Positions 53,301-62,866 of a stretch of DNA of 64,000 nucleotides are shown here, piece after piece (position 1 is the stretch's first letter; the number at the start of each line of letters is the position of its first letter). A program made the translations under genes and the position numbers. The stretch comes from Spisula solida (taxonomy: Eukaryota > Mollusca > Bivalvia > Venerida > Mactridae): positions 1,309,501 to 1,373,500 of the forward strand of contig OX365956.1 of NCBI GenBank assembly GCA_947247005.1, in the 5' to 3' direction. The notes beneath the pieces are model-generated. The model searched no databases. It had not been told where the DNA came from and saw only the letters and a program-made list of their open reading frames with translations.

Positions 53301-55429
53301 GACAGACCAGCTCTCTCCAAGGGCTGCTTTTTTCATTTATATGACGGTGCAGTCACGGAGCTACTGTTTGATAGGCCTACTCGGGGAGAGGGGGGATACA
53401 TCGAGGGATAGATAACACAAGGGGTAATTTATAGAACAGTTCCTTGCCTACTGCTTAATTAACACAATAGCAACCCTTACACAAGCACGGATTTCAGGAG
53501 AAGACACGAAAATAATCAACATCATATAGCTGTTAGTGAGTTTCAAGAATCAAGTGGATACCTTTGATAGTCTTTGAGAAAATGGCTCTGGCAATAAACT
53601 TAACCAACGCAGACGATTCCGTAACAAAATCGACTGAGCCAGAGACCTAAATTTTTTATGTGAACATAGCCCGCACTTGCGAAAACGAAAGTCGAAACAA
53701 ACGGATTACAGTCGTTTCGTACACTAGTAGTTTCGTACACTGTAAATTTCAGTTGTTTCGTACACTCTCGATCGGTCGTTTCGTATACTGTTGAAAATCG
53801 TCGGTTGTTTCGTACCCTCTATTGTATTTGTATATATAAGTGGTCTATTATTGTAATTAATGTATGTTTGGTACGATAATAAGATATGTTGTTCGCGAGT
53901 CTTAATTAATTGAATATATAAAATTCATAGAAATTGATTGAACAAATTAAGGGTTAGTTTGTTAATAATTATAATTATAGATAAATCTAAAAGTACAGAA
54001 AATGTACATTCAGCATTCCTCCTGATCCTTATTTACTAGTCTACATACATGTATGATAGTTTTAAAATAACTAATTAGTGAACAAACATTACAAGTATAC
54101 ATACATGTATATTAGTTAGTATATTCGTTATTTGTATGGTCTTTGATATTAGATGTACAAATTATGAGTACTGTTGGAATTTGTGAAAGTTGAACATTTA
54201 TGTTTTAGTTACGATAAAATGGTTAAAATATCATTCTGTATAAAATGTTCATATTTAATTCGTAGGCACATGGTTTCAACTTATCTCAGAGTACCCCCTA
54301 TACTTAGGGTACACTCAGATAGTACACTAGGATAATTTGAAACCATGTGCCTGTGATTTTATTGTGTTCTATGGTCTGTATAAAATGTTCGCTTTGCATA
54401 TTTAATTTTGTTTCCTGCTCTTTGTAAAATGTGAAATTTTATTTCAGATATGCTGACTAACATTCTTACAGTGTAATGATGTGTTGTATTCATTCTTAAT
54501 TGATATGTTGTATAATATATATGTATATATGAAATAAATTTAAAAAATATAAATACACATTATTCTGTTTTTATATGCTTCTAGCTCATGAACTTACATA
54601 CATACGATTATAAGCATTTGGGACTTTTTACAAATGCTATACTTAATAGCCACAATGAATACGTTATGACTCGCAGCTGTCGCTAATTTACAAAAAATAT
54701 AACATCTTATTTGCTAAAATATAACATCTTATTTGCTAAAATATAACATCTATGTTAAAATCGTGGAGTTTTACATGTACATGCAGTATATGACTCCATA
54801 GTTACAATACAGTTTTTATTAAAAATATTTTTTTATAACTATTTTATAATTCCCTACTAACATTCTATATGGCCATTTATTTGATTTATTTTGGAAGTTA
54901 GATTAAAGTTTGTCATTTAAATGCTCAAACTCATCCTTAATCATAGTAAATAATATCTATAAAAGCATGAAATAAACTTAAATACATCGTGACAATACGT
55001 GCGAATAACAACTATATACACACAATTACATGCATAATAGATCAAATATATATTAATAGACCAATTAACACCATATATACAATAGGAGTGTACGAAACAA
55101 CCGACGATTTTCAACAGTATACGAAACGACCGATCGATAGTGTACGAAACAACTGAAATTTACAGTATACGAAACGTACAGTGTACGAAACGACTGGCTC
55201 CCAAACAAACATGTCAACACAAGTTTTCAAAACGTTCGTTACTGAACAAATGCACGTTAGCTAGTTAATTATGCTATTTTCGTTTATTTATGTTGCCATA
55301 TCACATCTGTACAAACCAAAATAAAACAATATCTGCAATAAAACAAAGTCATAAACAGAAAAAACTTACTCCAGCGATGCTGCCGCACAGATACTTGGGG
55401 TCTGGACCAAGCCCCCTCCCGCTACGCGC
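50067..55429 (-). CDS. RG-rich protein with P2X7-type cytoplasmic zinc domain, 5' end missing
   Basis: Minus-strand CDS, transcript order: 55429-55370, 52723-52475, 51730-51533, 50330-50067 (each a multiple of 3, all phase 0; 60+249+198+264 nt, 190 codons incl. stop). The N-terminal part is RG/RS-rich (RRGRGRG twice, RSRSRSGSSRG); next comes 'PDWCVCGYCREMPTQAEQQC' with a C-x-C-x2-C ... CC pattern; then 'ANRHQAYRQFILYTYGRLTG' and 'RRVIPSCCVRRIRDKFPDAF' GQYRGF. These are landmarks of the P2X7 C-terminal zinc-binding domain (P2RX7_C), which in invertebrates also occurs in proteins without a channel. No transmembrane segment is seen. The first exon is unresolved; the CpG-rich stretch 55690-56040 is the likely start region. 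Confidence 0.75.
50488..50790 (+). repeat. tRNA-derived SINE with body, gene 3 last intron
   Basis: Head 'ggggatagcttagtggtaac' (A box), B box 'agggttcaatccctgc', then a body including 'tttactctgggcacattaaa'. Antisense to gene 3. Confidence 0.7.
51533..51730 (-). CDS. Gene 3 exon: Cys-rich half of the P2X7-type domain
   Basis: Reads LLSSAIDLQPGMMLDIMRPP, then 'PDWCVCGYCREMPTQAEQQC' CQKDQCVSRQA; donor gtaagt. The acceptor at 'gctcaag' keeps frame with the exon before; the stronger-looking 'ttttgcag' 7 nt earlier would not. The exact 5' edge is therefore uncertain. Confidence 0.75.
51815..51890 (+). repeat. tRNA-like SINE head
   Basis: 'tgggtagctcagttgtgaat' with a CTGCATTGTAAGCAGG arm and 'gcaggttttgac' in place of the B box. 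Confidence 0.5.
51999..52110 (+). repeat. tRNA-derived SINE head
   Basis: 'ggctagctcagtcggtagac' (A box), a perfect T arm ccgggttcaagccccgg, then 'tttttctcact' as in the 21216 copy. The acceptor stem has two mismatches and the anticodon arm does not form, so a tRNA gene is rejected. Confidence 0.65.
52475..52723 (-). CDS. Gene 3 exon: RG/RS-rich
   Basis: Acceptor acatttcag, donor gtaaac. 'SDIHSDIQSVSSTPPNSPVR' is followed by repeated RGRGRG and RSRSRS, ending ISNEEANEELLARQQEEMK. RG-rich segments often bind RNA or carry arginine methylation (family knowledge). Confidence 0.72.
53713..55197. mobile_element. 1.48-kb foldback element with ~120-bp inverted arms
   Basis: The arms are built of 'gttgtttcgtacact'-type units: left 'cagtcgtttcgtacactagt' ... 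'ttgaaaatcgtcggttgttt', right the inverse ending 'cagtgtacgaaacgactg'. The AT-rich 1.25-kb interior has its own hairpin (54265-54352, 'ggcacatggtttcaa' / 'ttgaaaccatgtgcc') and a triplicated 'aaaatataacatcttatttg'. No ORF and no clear TSD. It lies in the gene 3 intron between 55369 and 52724. Confidence 0.85.
55370..55429 (-). CDS. Gene 3 candidate upstream exon
   Basis: 60 nt with acceptor catttccag and donor gtaagt, reading ARSGRGLGPDPKYLCGSIAG in phase with the next exon. Good splice sites but no homology support. Confidence 0.5.
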
Positions 55430-55689
55430 CTGGAAATGTTTTTTTAATATTTCTTATATATCCAGACCCATTCAGTAATCACACAAACATTTGTTGGATG
55501 TATTTGATATTAATACAAAAATCTACGTAATTCCTCTACTGCTTAAATAACACAAAGATAAAAATGTTTCGCTGAACTTTCTCGCACACCGACCTGGAAA
55601 AATTGATCGTGTAAAACTTGTTTTGCAACTTACTCGTATATTTCTGATGTCTTTCGGTCAATAACAAATTAATCTTTACGAAAACTATA

Positions 55690-56091
55690 CTGACAATACT
55701 CGATCAGCGTTCTTGTCGACAAAATATGCGAGAAAGTTTGCAATTGTCAACTCATTTTCCGCCGCGCACATAATCTTTCGACAATTTGTACGGTGGTACC
55801 CAGCCCGATACATAAGAACTGTGTCGCGCGTTGAACGTTGGACCCAAACGAGGTATTCCGAATGGTTTATTTACATATCTGCCTTGCGTTCAGTAACAAA
55901 GAACGCTCGGCCAAAGAAGTTTTCCGATCGAGCGGGCTTACTGAACGACCGCGAACGTTCTGTACTACACCGTTTCAATGGCGGCGCCCATGATTAGCGG
56001 CGACCGGCAGACGAAATAACGAATAATGAGATATCTAGGAAGTTTTTTCCATCGAGACAACATTCTTAGATGTAGAAATCTTTTCTACAGG
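55690..56091. promoter_or_regulatory. CpG-containing region, likely gene 3 start / divergent promoter
   Basis: It is CpG-rich compared with its surroundings. 'caatggcggcgcccatg' at 55976 resembles promoter-proximal ATGGCGGC (YY1-like) motifs. A minus-strand ATG at about 55775 opens MCAAENELTIANFLAYFVDK and could be the gene 3 first exon, but its donor is weak. On the plus strand 'tttctacag|gtaaat' at 56091 is a plausible donor for a divergent transcript. Confidence 0.4.
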
Positions 56092-56990
56092 TAAATAAAT
56101 TAGAAAAAGATAGAAAGCTTTAATATTTTTGTTTATATCGCCTTTGTAACATGTTTTCGCGACCCAATGACGAATCGCTGTTTATTTTCTCATGGGCGAT
56201 ATTTAATCACCTCATTATTTTTCATAATGGAATTTCATGAAAAACAAATTATATCGAGTTTAAATAGCTTAGGTTATGCACTACTTGATGATACTGCATG
56301 GTGATTCGATTTTGGGACCGTAGGCCTACTGTGATACCAATTTGTTAGTTCAAAGACATTTTGTTGAGGAGTTAATTGTAGCCTCACTCTGCGGAAATAC
56401 ACAGCTTAGACACTTGCCAGTAGATTTTATGATTTATATTGTATCTCTGTCGACATCCACAGTTAGTCGAGTTAATGGCAAACAAAAGGCCACAAAGGGC
56501 TTTCCAATACACCCTTACGCACATGGCTCAATCATATTGCTTTTAATCATTGTGGTGTTGTCAATTGCCTGTGAACTGTTTTACTCCTCTAACTATACCA
56601 ATATAGAAGAAGTTAATAATTTACGCATGAAATTGTAATCACATCCTGCCAATATACATGTATAAGCAATAGCGAATAGTGTATGCGGTTCATATACAAT
56701 ACCGAATAAGCTATATGGTCCATTTAAAGGTACAGGATGAAACCATGCATAGTTTGATGTTATTTGTTTTGGCAGTATTAATTTACGTTAAAGTTTTAAA
56801 ACCATGTTTTTATTTTTCAGAACTTGCGGGTCTTGAGGATTAAGTCTGTCAAGATAGATGCCATCCTGAAGAAATTATTCAATAGGGTTAAGTACCCTTC
56901 AAAATGTGTCGGACTGCTGTTGTGTGTAACGCAATTTTGTTCAAAGACATTTGACTGCATCACATATAAATAAACGCAGAAGTACCAAAT
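56005..56990 (+). ncRNA. Possible spliced divergent transcript
   Basis: Donor gtaaat at 56092, acceptor tatttttcag ending at 56820, then an exon with AATAAA at about 56967. Joined, it gives only a 26-residue reading (MRYLGSFFHRDN...). It is a long-noncoding or micro-ORF transcript candidate, with no homology. Confidence 0.2.
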
Positions 56991-57614
56991 GTGATGTGTC
57001 AGTTGATTAATAGCAACCTTATTAAAACCTCATTTATTGTAGGGGAGCTGATGGATATAGTGAAGAAACAGAATATGTATCTTATACAAATATCATGCAT
57101 TTTGTAAACTTTTATTGTATTTAGCAGTGTTTATTAAATCAAATCCATTCACCCTATTACAATAAATTGTGAAGAGTGATTATCGTGTAGTGATATTTTG
57201 TTTCAAAGTGTTGTCGAGTCATCTGTGAACAGTGCTTAAACTCACAAGCCCATACACATCACGCTATTAAAACTAACAAAAATATTATAGATTAATTTTC
57301 TTTAAACCCGTTGATCCAACACTTCAGGCAAATTACCCTGTATATTCTGTTTAATCAGATCTGTCACTTGTATACAAACATTGCAGTATCATAACATTGT
57401 AGTTTTATTGTTTTAAATATTTTGGAGGAGAAGCCAGTGAAGACCAATACCTTATTCATTAAGCTACATACTAATACACAAATTATATATCAAAATAATA
57501 CATAAATGAGAGAATTTGGAATGTTTATATACTCAATGTTGTGTAAACAAGTGACCGGCCTAAATAATCCATTTATACAACTGAAACTGTTCAGTTTGTT
57601 TATTTGGATTTATT

Positions 57615-57790
57615 ATACCCCTCAAACAAAGTTTTATGAGGGTTTACTGGAGTTACTGTGTTGGTCTGTCAGTCGGTCTGTTAGCAAAATCGTGTCCGCT
57701 ATGTAACTTTTTTGTTTTTTACTGGATTTTAAAATCACTTGTTACAAATGTTCACCACATCAAGATGGTATGTCATGCGCAAGACACAGG
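57615..57790 (+). repeat. Repeat family F copy
   Basis: 'ttatacccctcaaacaaagt' to 'atcaagatggtatgtcatgc'; matches 46796-46945. Followed (57790-57970) by an element with inverted 'cctaggatcaaatttgatct' and 'taggaggaaattttgtctca' parts. Confidence 0.7.
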
Positions 57791-58119
57791 GGTGCGTTTC
57801 ATCATCATTCCTAGGATCAAATTTGATCTTAAGTCCAATTTTTCATCCTAAGTGTGTTTCATCAAAATTCCCAAATTGGCTCCTAAGACAAATTTGCACC
57901 TATCTCTATGAGTAGTCTAGAACAGTCCTAGGAGGAAATTTTGTCTCAAGTGCATTGAATTGTGGGATAGAAGTCTTAAGATCGCTGCTATAATGGCTGC
58001 CATTTTTTGACCGCTTCAAAAAAATTTAAAGTATTTTCAACTACTACACGAAGGTTCGAATAGTTTTGGGAGTGTGGTGTCAAATTTTCATGAAAGCTTT
58101 CAAGGGAATTGCTAAAGAG

Positions 58120-58285
58120 TATATTAAGTCAAACAGGGAAGGCAGCACTCAACTTAACCAACCGAGCACAGAAAACATTAAAAACACACAAAGCACAATG
58201 CCCAACTAAACAAGCGCAGATCCGCCCAAGTCCAAGCTGTCGAAAAGTATAATAAATTATAACTAGCTGAATGACCCAGTAGAAA
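58120..58285 (-). repeat. Interspersed repeat E, inverted relative to 31100-31315
   Basis: 'gcagcactcaacttaaccaa' ... 'aagctgtcgaaaag' is the reverse complement of the 31.1-kb copy. Confidence 0.75.
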
Positions 58286-59291
58286 AGATACAGCAACCAA
58301 AAGGCGGAATGCCTACGCTGAATGACCTAGTAACAACAGTAAAACTGAGTTGACAACTGATGTAGGTTCAAGCATACCAATAAGACATTGAATGTATAGC
58401 TAGATGACAATAACACTATCCTTGCTTACAAACAAAAGTAATTTAAGTACATTTTATAAGCCTACAAACATACAAAATTAGAACAATTAACTGGTAATGG
58501 AAACAAACATCCCTAGCTCATGTAGTATTTTACATTATCAAATTTGTTTGAATGCTTGGCTAGTGATATTGTTGGCAAGCTATACAATTACTTAAGTTCA
58601 GCGTGATAATGTGCTGTACAAAACAAACATAAAAATGCTTATATATTTGTGAACCGAGAAATTAGTGATTACCCTGTAAAAGCATTCAAAAAAGCAGTTA
58701 TAAAAGTTTGCTTTGCTCCCAAATATTGAGAAATTTAGGTTAAAACATTATTTTAATAAAGAACATCTTGTTTTTCAGTACAATTTATCACAATGGAGTT
58801 AAACATTTTCTAGAAAATATAAGTCAATACTGAACACTCAACCAAATGTACACATATTTATTATCTTACAGTTCACAGGAAAAAACACAATGAACATATA
58901 ATATCATCACAAGAATTTAAAAATTAAGCTGGTTGAATTCTTGAAGTGCTGAGATTACTAGTGATACTCATCTGTACAAAACACATTACTGGAGTGCGCA
59001 TTTGTATATTGATCATCGAGTATGGAAATAATAAATACACCATCATTGTACATAATATTTCTTTTATCAGAACACCAAATTAGGAATATCTGTCACAAGC
59101 CTGTCATCAATTATTGATCCTCAAAAACAGTCATCACCACGAATCCGGGGCAACGATAATGTTGTCAGTGTAGCCATCTCAGTGTCAATGAATTACTACT
59201 TGACACCCAATAACCCTCTCAAAGATGTCTTTAAACTAATTGTGATCATTATGAGCGATCATTTTGGTGGTAGCCTGCTGAATAACATATA
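58286..59291. other. AT-rich stretch with no gene seen
   Basis: No coding exon, RNA gene or repeat boundary could be supported here. Confidence 0.4.
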
Positions 59292-59465
59292 CAGTCAGAA
59301 CTCGATACAACGACGCTTATCGTTTCCAAGAAACATGTCGTTGTAACGAATATGTCAGTATACTGAATTGATACAAAGAGCATTTTGATACTTTTGTCCA
59401 CAAATATGATGTCACTATAATGAATTTGTCAGTATATCGGGTGTCGTTATATCGAGTTATGACTG
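59292..59465. mobile_element. 174-bp Tc1/mariner (pogo/Tigger-like) MITE
   Basis: TIR CAGTCAGAACTCGATACAAC on the left; inverted right end CAGTCATAACTCGATATAAC (17/20). TA dinucleotide duplication at 59290-59291 and 59466-59467. The 'cagtcataactcgatataac' type of end is typical of pogo/Tigger-like families. Confidence 0.85.
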
Positions 59466-60234
59466 TACTAGTAGATATCTTCTATTCTCTTCTAGACTTT
59501 ACACATTGACATCAACTTCTACGCTGCTACTATACACGCTATAGGTCTTCTAAGTTCTAACTCGACTTAGTCCATGTACCGGTAATCAGAAGTACAGCAA
59601 CTATTCACCACACACATTCAATGGCATATTAAGTTGTACTGGTGATCTACAGGACACTTTTTGTAACGTTTCTTGTAAAGGTTAGAACCAAGTGACAGTC
59701 TCGTAGTATTCTTTATCTTCCACATCCCTTCCTGAAATTGGTGTGTCAAGCTCACAATTTACTAAGTGGACTACATTCCAGAGATTTGGTTCTGTTGCCT
59801 TTATACTTTCATTCAGATCGTTCTGGCTGGCAACAGTGGCTTGAATGACACTGAAAATGGATAACAAAGCACCTTTAAATTGGTATGTCGAAGACAAATA
59901 CAGATGTATGGAAAGCCACAACTGCCTTATGTGGCAGTTTTAACATATGCATTGGCTACATCAATATACTGTTGTTTCATTATATATTTTGGCTACAAAA
60001 TGTACATCAATATATGTGACAGTTGTTTCATTATATCCATTGGCTACATAAATAGATATAATTATATGTGACCGTTGTTTCATTATATGTGGTGGTTTCA
60101 TCAATATACATGACCGTTGTATCATTATATGTGTTGGCTACATCAATATAAGTGACAGTTGTATCAGTATATGCATTTGCTACATCAATATATCTGACCG
60201 TTGTATCATATGTGTTGGCTACCCTGGTAGGCTG

Positions 60235-60598
60235 CTTCTAAAGGCATAGCAAGTTCCACAGAAAGTGGATAGGGCAGATTTAATGATGCAACGCTGCCGC
60301 TAGGGCCTGCGATCAGCACAATGTTGTTCGGAATCGCTACATGGACGGGGCTGCCGTTTGACAGGGAATCCGGATTGGCCTTGGGCTAACAAGAGCGCTC
60401 TCCCCACGCAGTTCGGACTTGTGTTGCATGTATTAGCTCTAAAATTGCCACAGTTATCCAAGTAGTATTGTACAAACCAAGAAACCATAACTAATTTAAT
60501 GAGCCATTCACAGTCTCGCCATGTTGAAGCAAGTACTTAGACATGCATGGCTTAATTTTTGAGACAAGCACAGGGCTTCTGGCAGAATCGGAAGGTAC
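60235..60598 (-). rRNA. Degenerate 18S rRNA 5' fragment, minus strand
   Basis: Minus-strand reading follows the 18S order: 'ctgccagaagccctgtgctt', 'attaagccatgcatgtctaa', 'aatggctcattaaattagtt', 'acttggataactgtggcaat', 'agagctaatacatgcaacac', 'ttgtgctgatcgcaggccct', 'tctgccctatccactttctg'. Universally conserved bases are changed (tctcaaaAattaagcc; gAttctgccag), so it is a non-functional copy of about the first 360 nt. Confidence 0.88.
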
Positions 60599-61045
60599 TG
60601 ACAACCCGCGCCATCCTTCCGTGATTGTGTGACAGTATGCCCGACTGCCTGCCTATCGGCTTGCCTTATGTCATGTTTGCGTCGCATGTGTATGCTACTT
60701 AAGGCGGGCTAGCTAGCTAGCTGACTGCCTGTCTACCAACCGGCCCTGCTATCCGCGTCGGAAACGACGAGGCTGGGCTAGCTGGCTGGTCGTGTGCTGG
60801 ACCTATGGGGCTGTGTTACTAGGGGAAGGAGCGGCCAACTATGCTTCTCCAGACCTGAGCCGCTAATGCGGCGAATCTTGCACCAAGTGTGGAAGTGAAT
60901 CTGTAGACGCGACCCTACTGTTACATGGATATATCGTACGGATCTAAGCAGCGGCAGAAGACACATAAGACCTGCCATCTCACCAAATAATTTGGTTGTT
61001 CGGCTGGCATCAATAGGCGTTTCAGTCAGGTGCCGTAACACGTAA
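60599..61045 (-). other. Probable rDNA 5' external spacer piece
   Basis: GC-rich DNA directly upstream of the 18S start, with no relation to the surrounding AT-rich repeats ('gcctgcctatcggcttgcc', 'gctagctagctagctgactg'). Its position suggests 5' ETS. A minus-strand ORF (61041-60778) runs through it but matches nothing recognised. Confidence 0.45.
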
Positions 61046-61266
61046 TGATCAAACGGTCACATAATTGATGTAGCCAATGCATATAATGATACAACAGTCA
61101 CATATACTAATGTAGCCAACGCACATAATGATACAACAGTCACATATATTGATGTATATAGCCAACGCATATAATGCAAAAAAGGTTATATACATTGATG
61201 TCCATGTAGCCAACACAAATAACTTTAAAACGACCACATAAGGCAGTTGCGGTGTTCCATAGAGAT

Positions 61267-61521
61267 TTAGAATATAACCTACATTATGAGCCAATGAAAA
61301 CGCCGCATTTTGGCGGTTAAATGAAAATTTAATCATTAAAAATTTCTCTTCACAGACTTGATGTCATGCGTTGGTGCTACTTTCTATCGGCCAATCAGAA
61401 TGCAGAATGTTATATTCTAAGTTAGTTAGAACATATTAAGTAAATATTAATGACTAAAAAGGACTCGCTCGCTCCGCCCTTTTTAATCATTTAAATTTAC
61501 TTAATATGTTCTAACTATAAC
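61267..61521. mobile_element. Two-module MITE, copy 2
   Basis: Same two modules as 20538-20803: TTAGAATATAAC ... GTTATATTCTAA, then the hairpin 'gaacatattaagtaaatatt' / 'aaatttacttaatatgttc'. It starts 6 bp after the rDNA-carrying element ends. Confidence 0.85.
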
Positions 61522-62756
61522 GTAAATGATAGTATACGGGGAACCGAATTCAATACTCGTCATCATTTAGCGTTTTAATCGATCAATTTCATTATTATTC
61601 GAAGTTTTACAAACTAGACAAGTTAAGCTTTCCGTCTATGTTATCACTGATAAAAAATATATTTGAAAGTTAAGAGAGCCATGTTTTCTGAGCCTAAATA
61701 TTCCATGCAAAAAGATTGAATTTCCATTCATGTTTGACACGTGTTTAAACTAGCGTAGCGATTACATATTACTACATAACCCTTTATAAATTAACGTTAG
61801 CTTTATTATAATATCAAAATCATGAATATCCAACCAGAAATTAAAACGTAAACTTTAATATGCAGAGCCATTTCATTCTTTATATTTTGTACTAAAAAAA
61901 TTCTTTAAATTAATATCAACATCTAAGAATTTGCAATAAATTATATATTTGAACCTTTTTAATTGAGCAATACACCACATACTGGTTCATTCAATATGTT
62001 TATTTTTAAATAAACATAAATATACTTTTATGATGTAGTTTTAGATCTGTGTAATATGCAACCCAAACCTTGATTTTAACATTGTAATCAATGTCAATCA
62101 TTTGAAGTAAAACACTGATCAAAGATACTGTACATTCCATGACAGATGGTGACAACATTATACTGATTAGTTGTATAGTAGTACCCCACTGTGAAACTAA
62201 TTAGGATCTGATCTTGGTGGCTTATCTTGATCTGGGTTCAATATACACCACATTTTCTCCCAGTAGAGGGGATCTATGTTGTTTATTGACTATCATTATG
62301 TAATTGTGCAACACAATACTGGCCTAGGTATTATCATGTGTTGATATTTGTCACCTTCATCTTCAAAATACTTTCTGTCCGTTTTGTATTTTTTATCCTT
62401 AGATACTCAAATTATAAATTTACACAATTTTAATTAAATAATTGATAGCCACCTTTACACATAATATATAAAATTAAATTTAGTCATAATATCCTCAAAT
62501 AAAAACAAAAACGTATACATGTACTAAAATTTGATATCAGGTGCAGTAGATCTAGTATATGATATGTTCTTGTGAACAAAATATTTAGGAATGAAACATG
62601 CATGCAGTTCATTATAATTTGTCAATTATTTTTCTTTTTAATTATCATAAAATTCGAGAGACAGCATTTTAGTTGTTTTGTGTTTATCACAACCTACTAT
62701 TATAAGCTATCTATAACTTGTTCATTATCTTTGATTAAGAAATAAAAATCTGTTCG
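61522..62756. other. AT-rich stretch with no gene seen
   Basis: No open exon with splice sites, RNA gene or recognised repeat on either strand. Confidence 0.4.
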
Positions 62757-62866
62757 CGTATATTGTCGGTGAATAAAACACGGGCAGGAGTTCGGATGCA
62801 GAAAAATTTAATTTTCCGTATCCGAACGAGTGCCCGTGTTTTTTTACCGACAAAATACAAGAACAG
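62757..62866. repeat. 110-bp palindrome
   Basis: 'attgtcggtgaataaaacac', 'gggcaggagttcggatgcag', 'aaaa' pairs with 'ttttccgtatccgaac', 'gagtgcccgtgttttttta' and 'ccgacaaaatac'. Arms ~50 nt, loop about 5 nt. Confidence 0.85.

Larger units (their letters stand above)
59908..61260. mobile_element. 1.35-kb inverted-repeat element carrying an rDNA segment
   Basis: The left arm starts ATGGAAAGCCACAACTGCCT and the inverted right arm ATGGAACACCGCAACTGCCT; both go on 'tatgtgg..gttttaa' and then into tandem ~45-bp units ('ttggctacatcaatatatgt' left, the inverse on the right). Flanks ACAGATGT and AGAGATTT agree at 6 of 8 positions, a possible old TSD. The core (60235-60598) is 18S rDNA, followed by GC-rich sequence to 61045. 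Confidence 0.8.

Noticed and set aside
55713..55997. 94-codon plus-strand ORF in the CpG region
   Set aside because: No recognisable domain and it is opposite to the likely gene 3 start; the openness fits the local GC content.
56342..56638. 98-codon ORF with a hydrophobic stretch
   Set aside because: It lacks a proper ATG at its start, splice context or homology; the hydrophobic run comes from AT-rich sequence.
60235..60598. A functional rRNA locus
   Set aside because: Only the first ~360 nt of 18S are present, with changes at invariant bases, between transposon-like inverted arms.
60778..61041. 87-codon ORF next to the 18S fragment as a gene
   Set aside because: It overlaps the presumed rDNA spacer, matches no recognised family and has no splice or promoter context.
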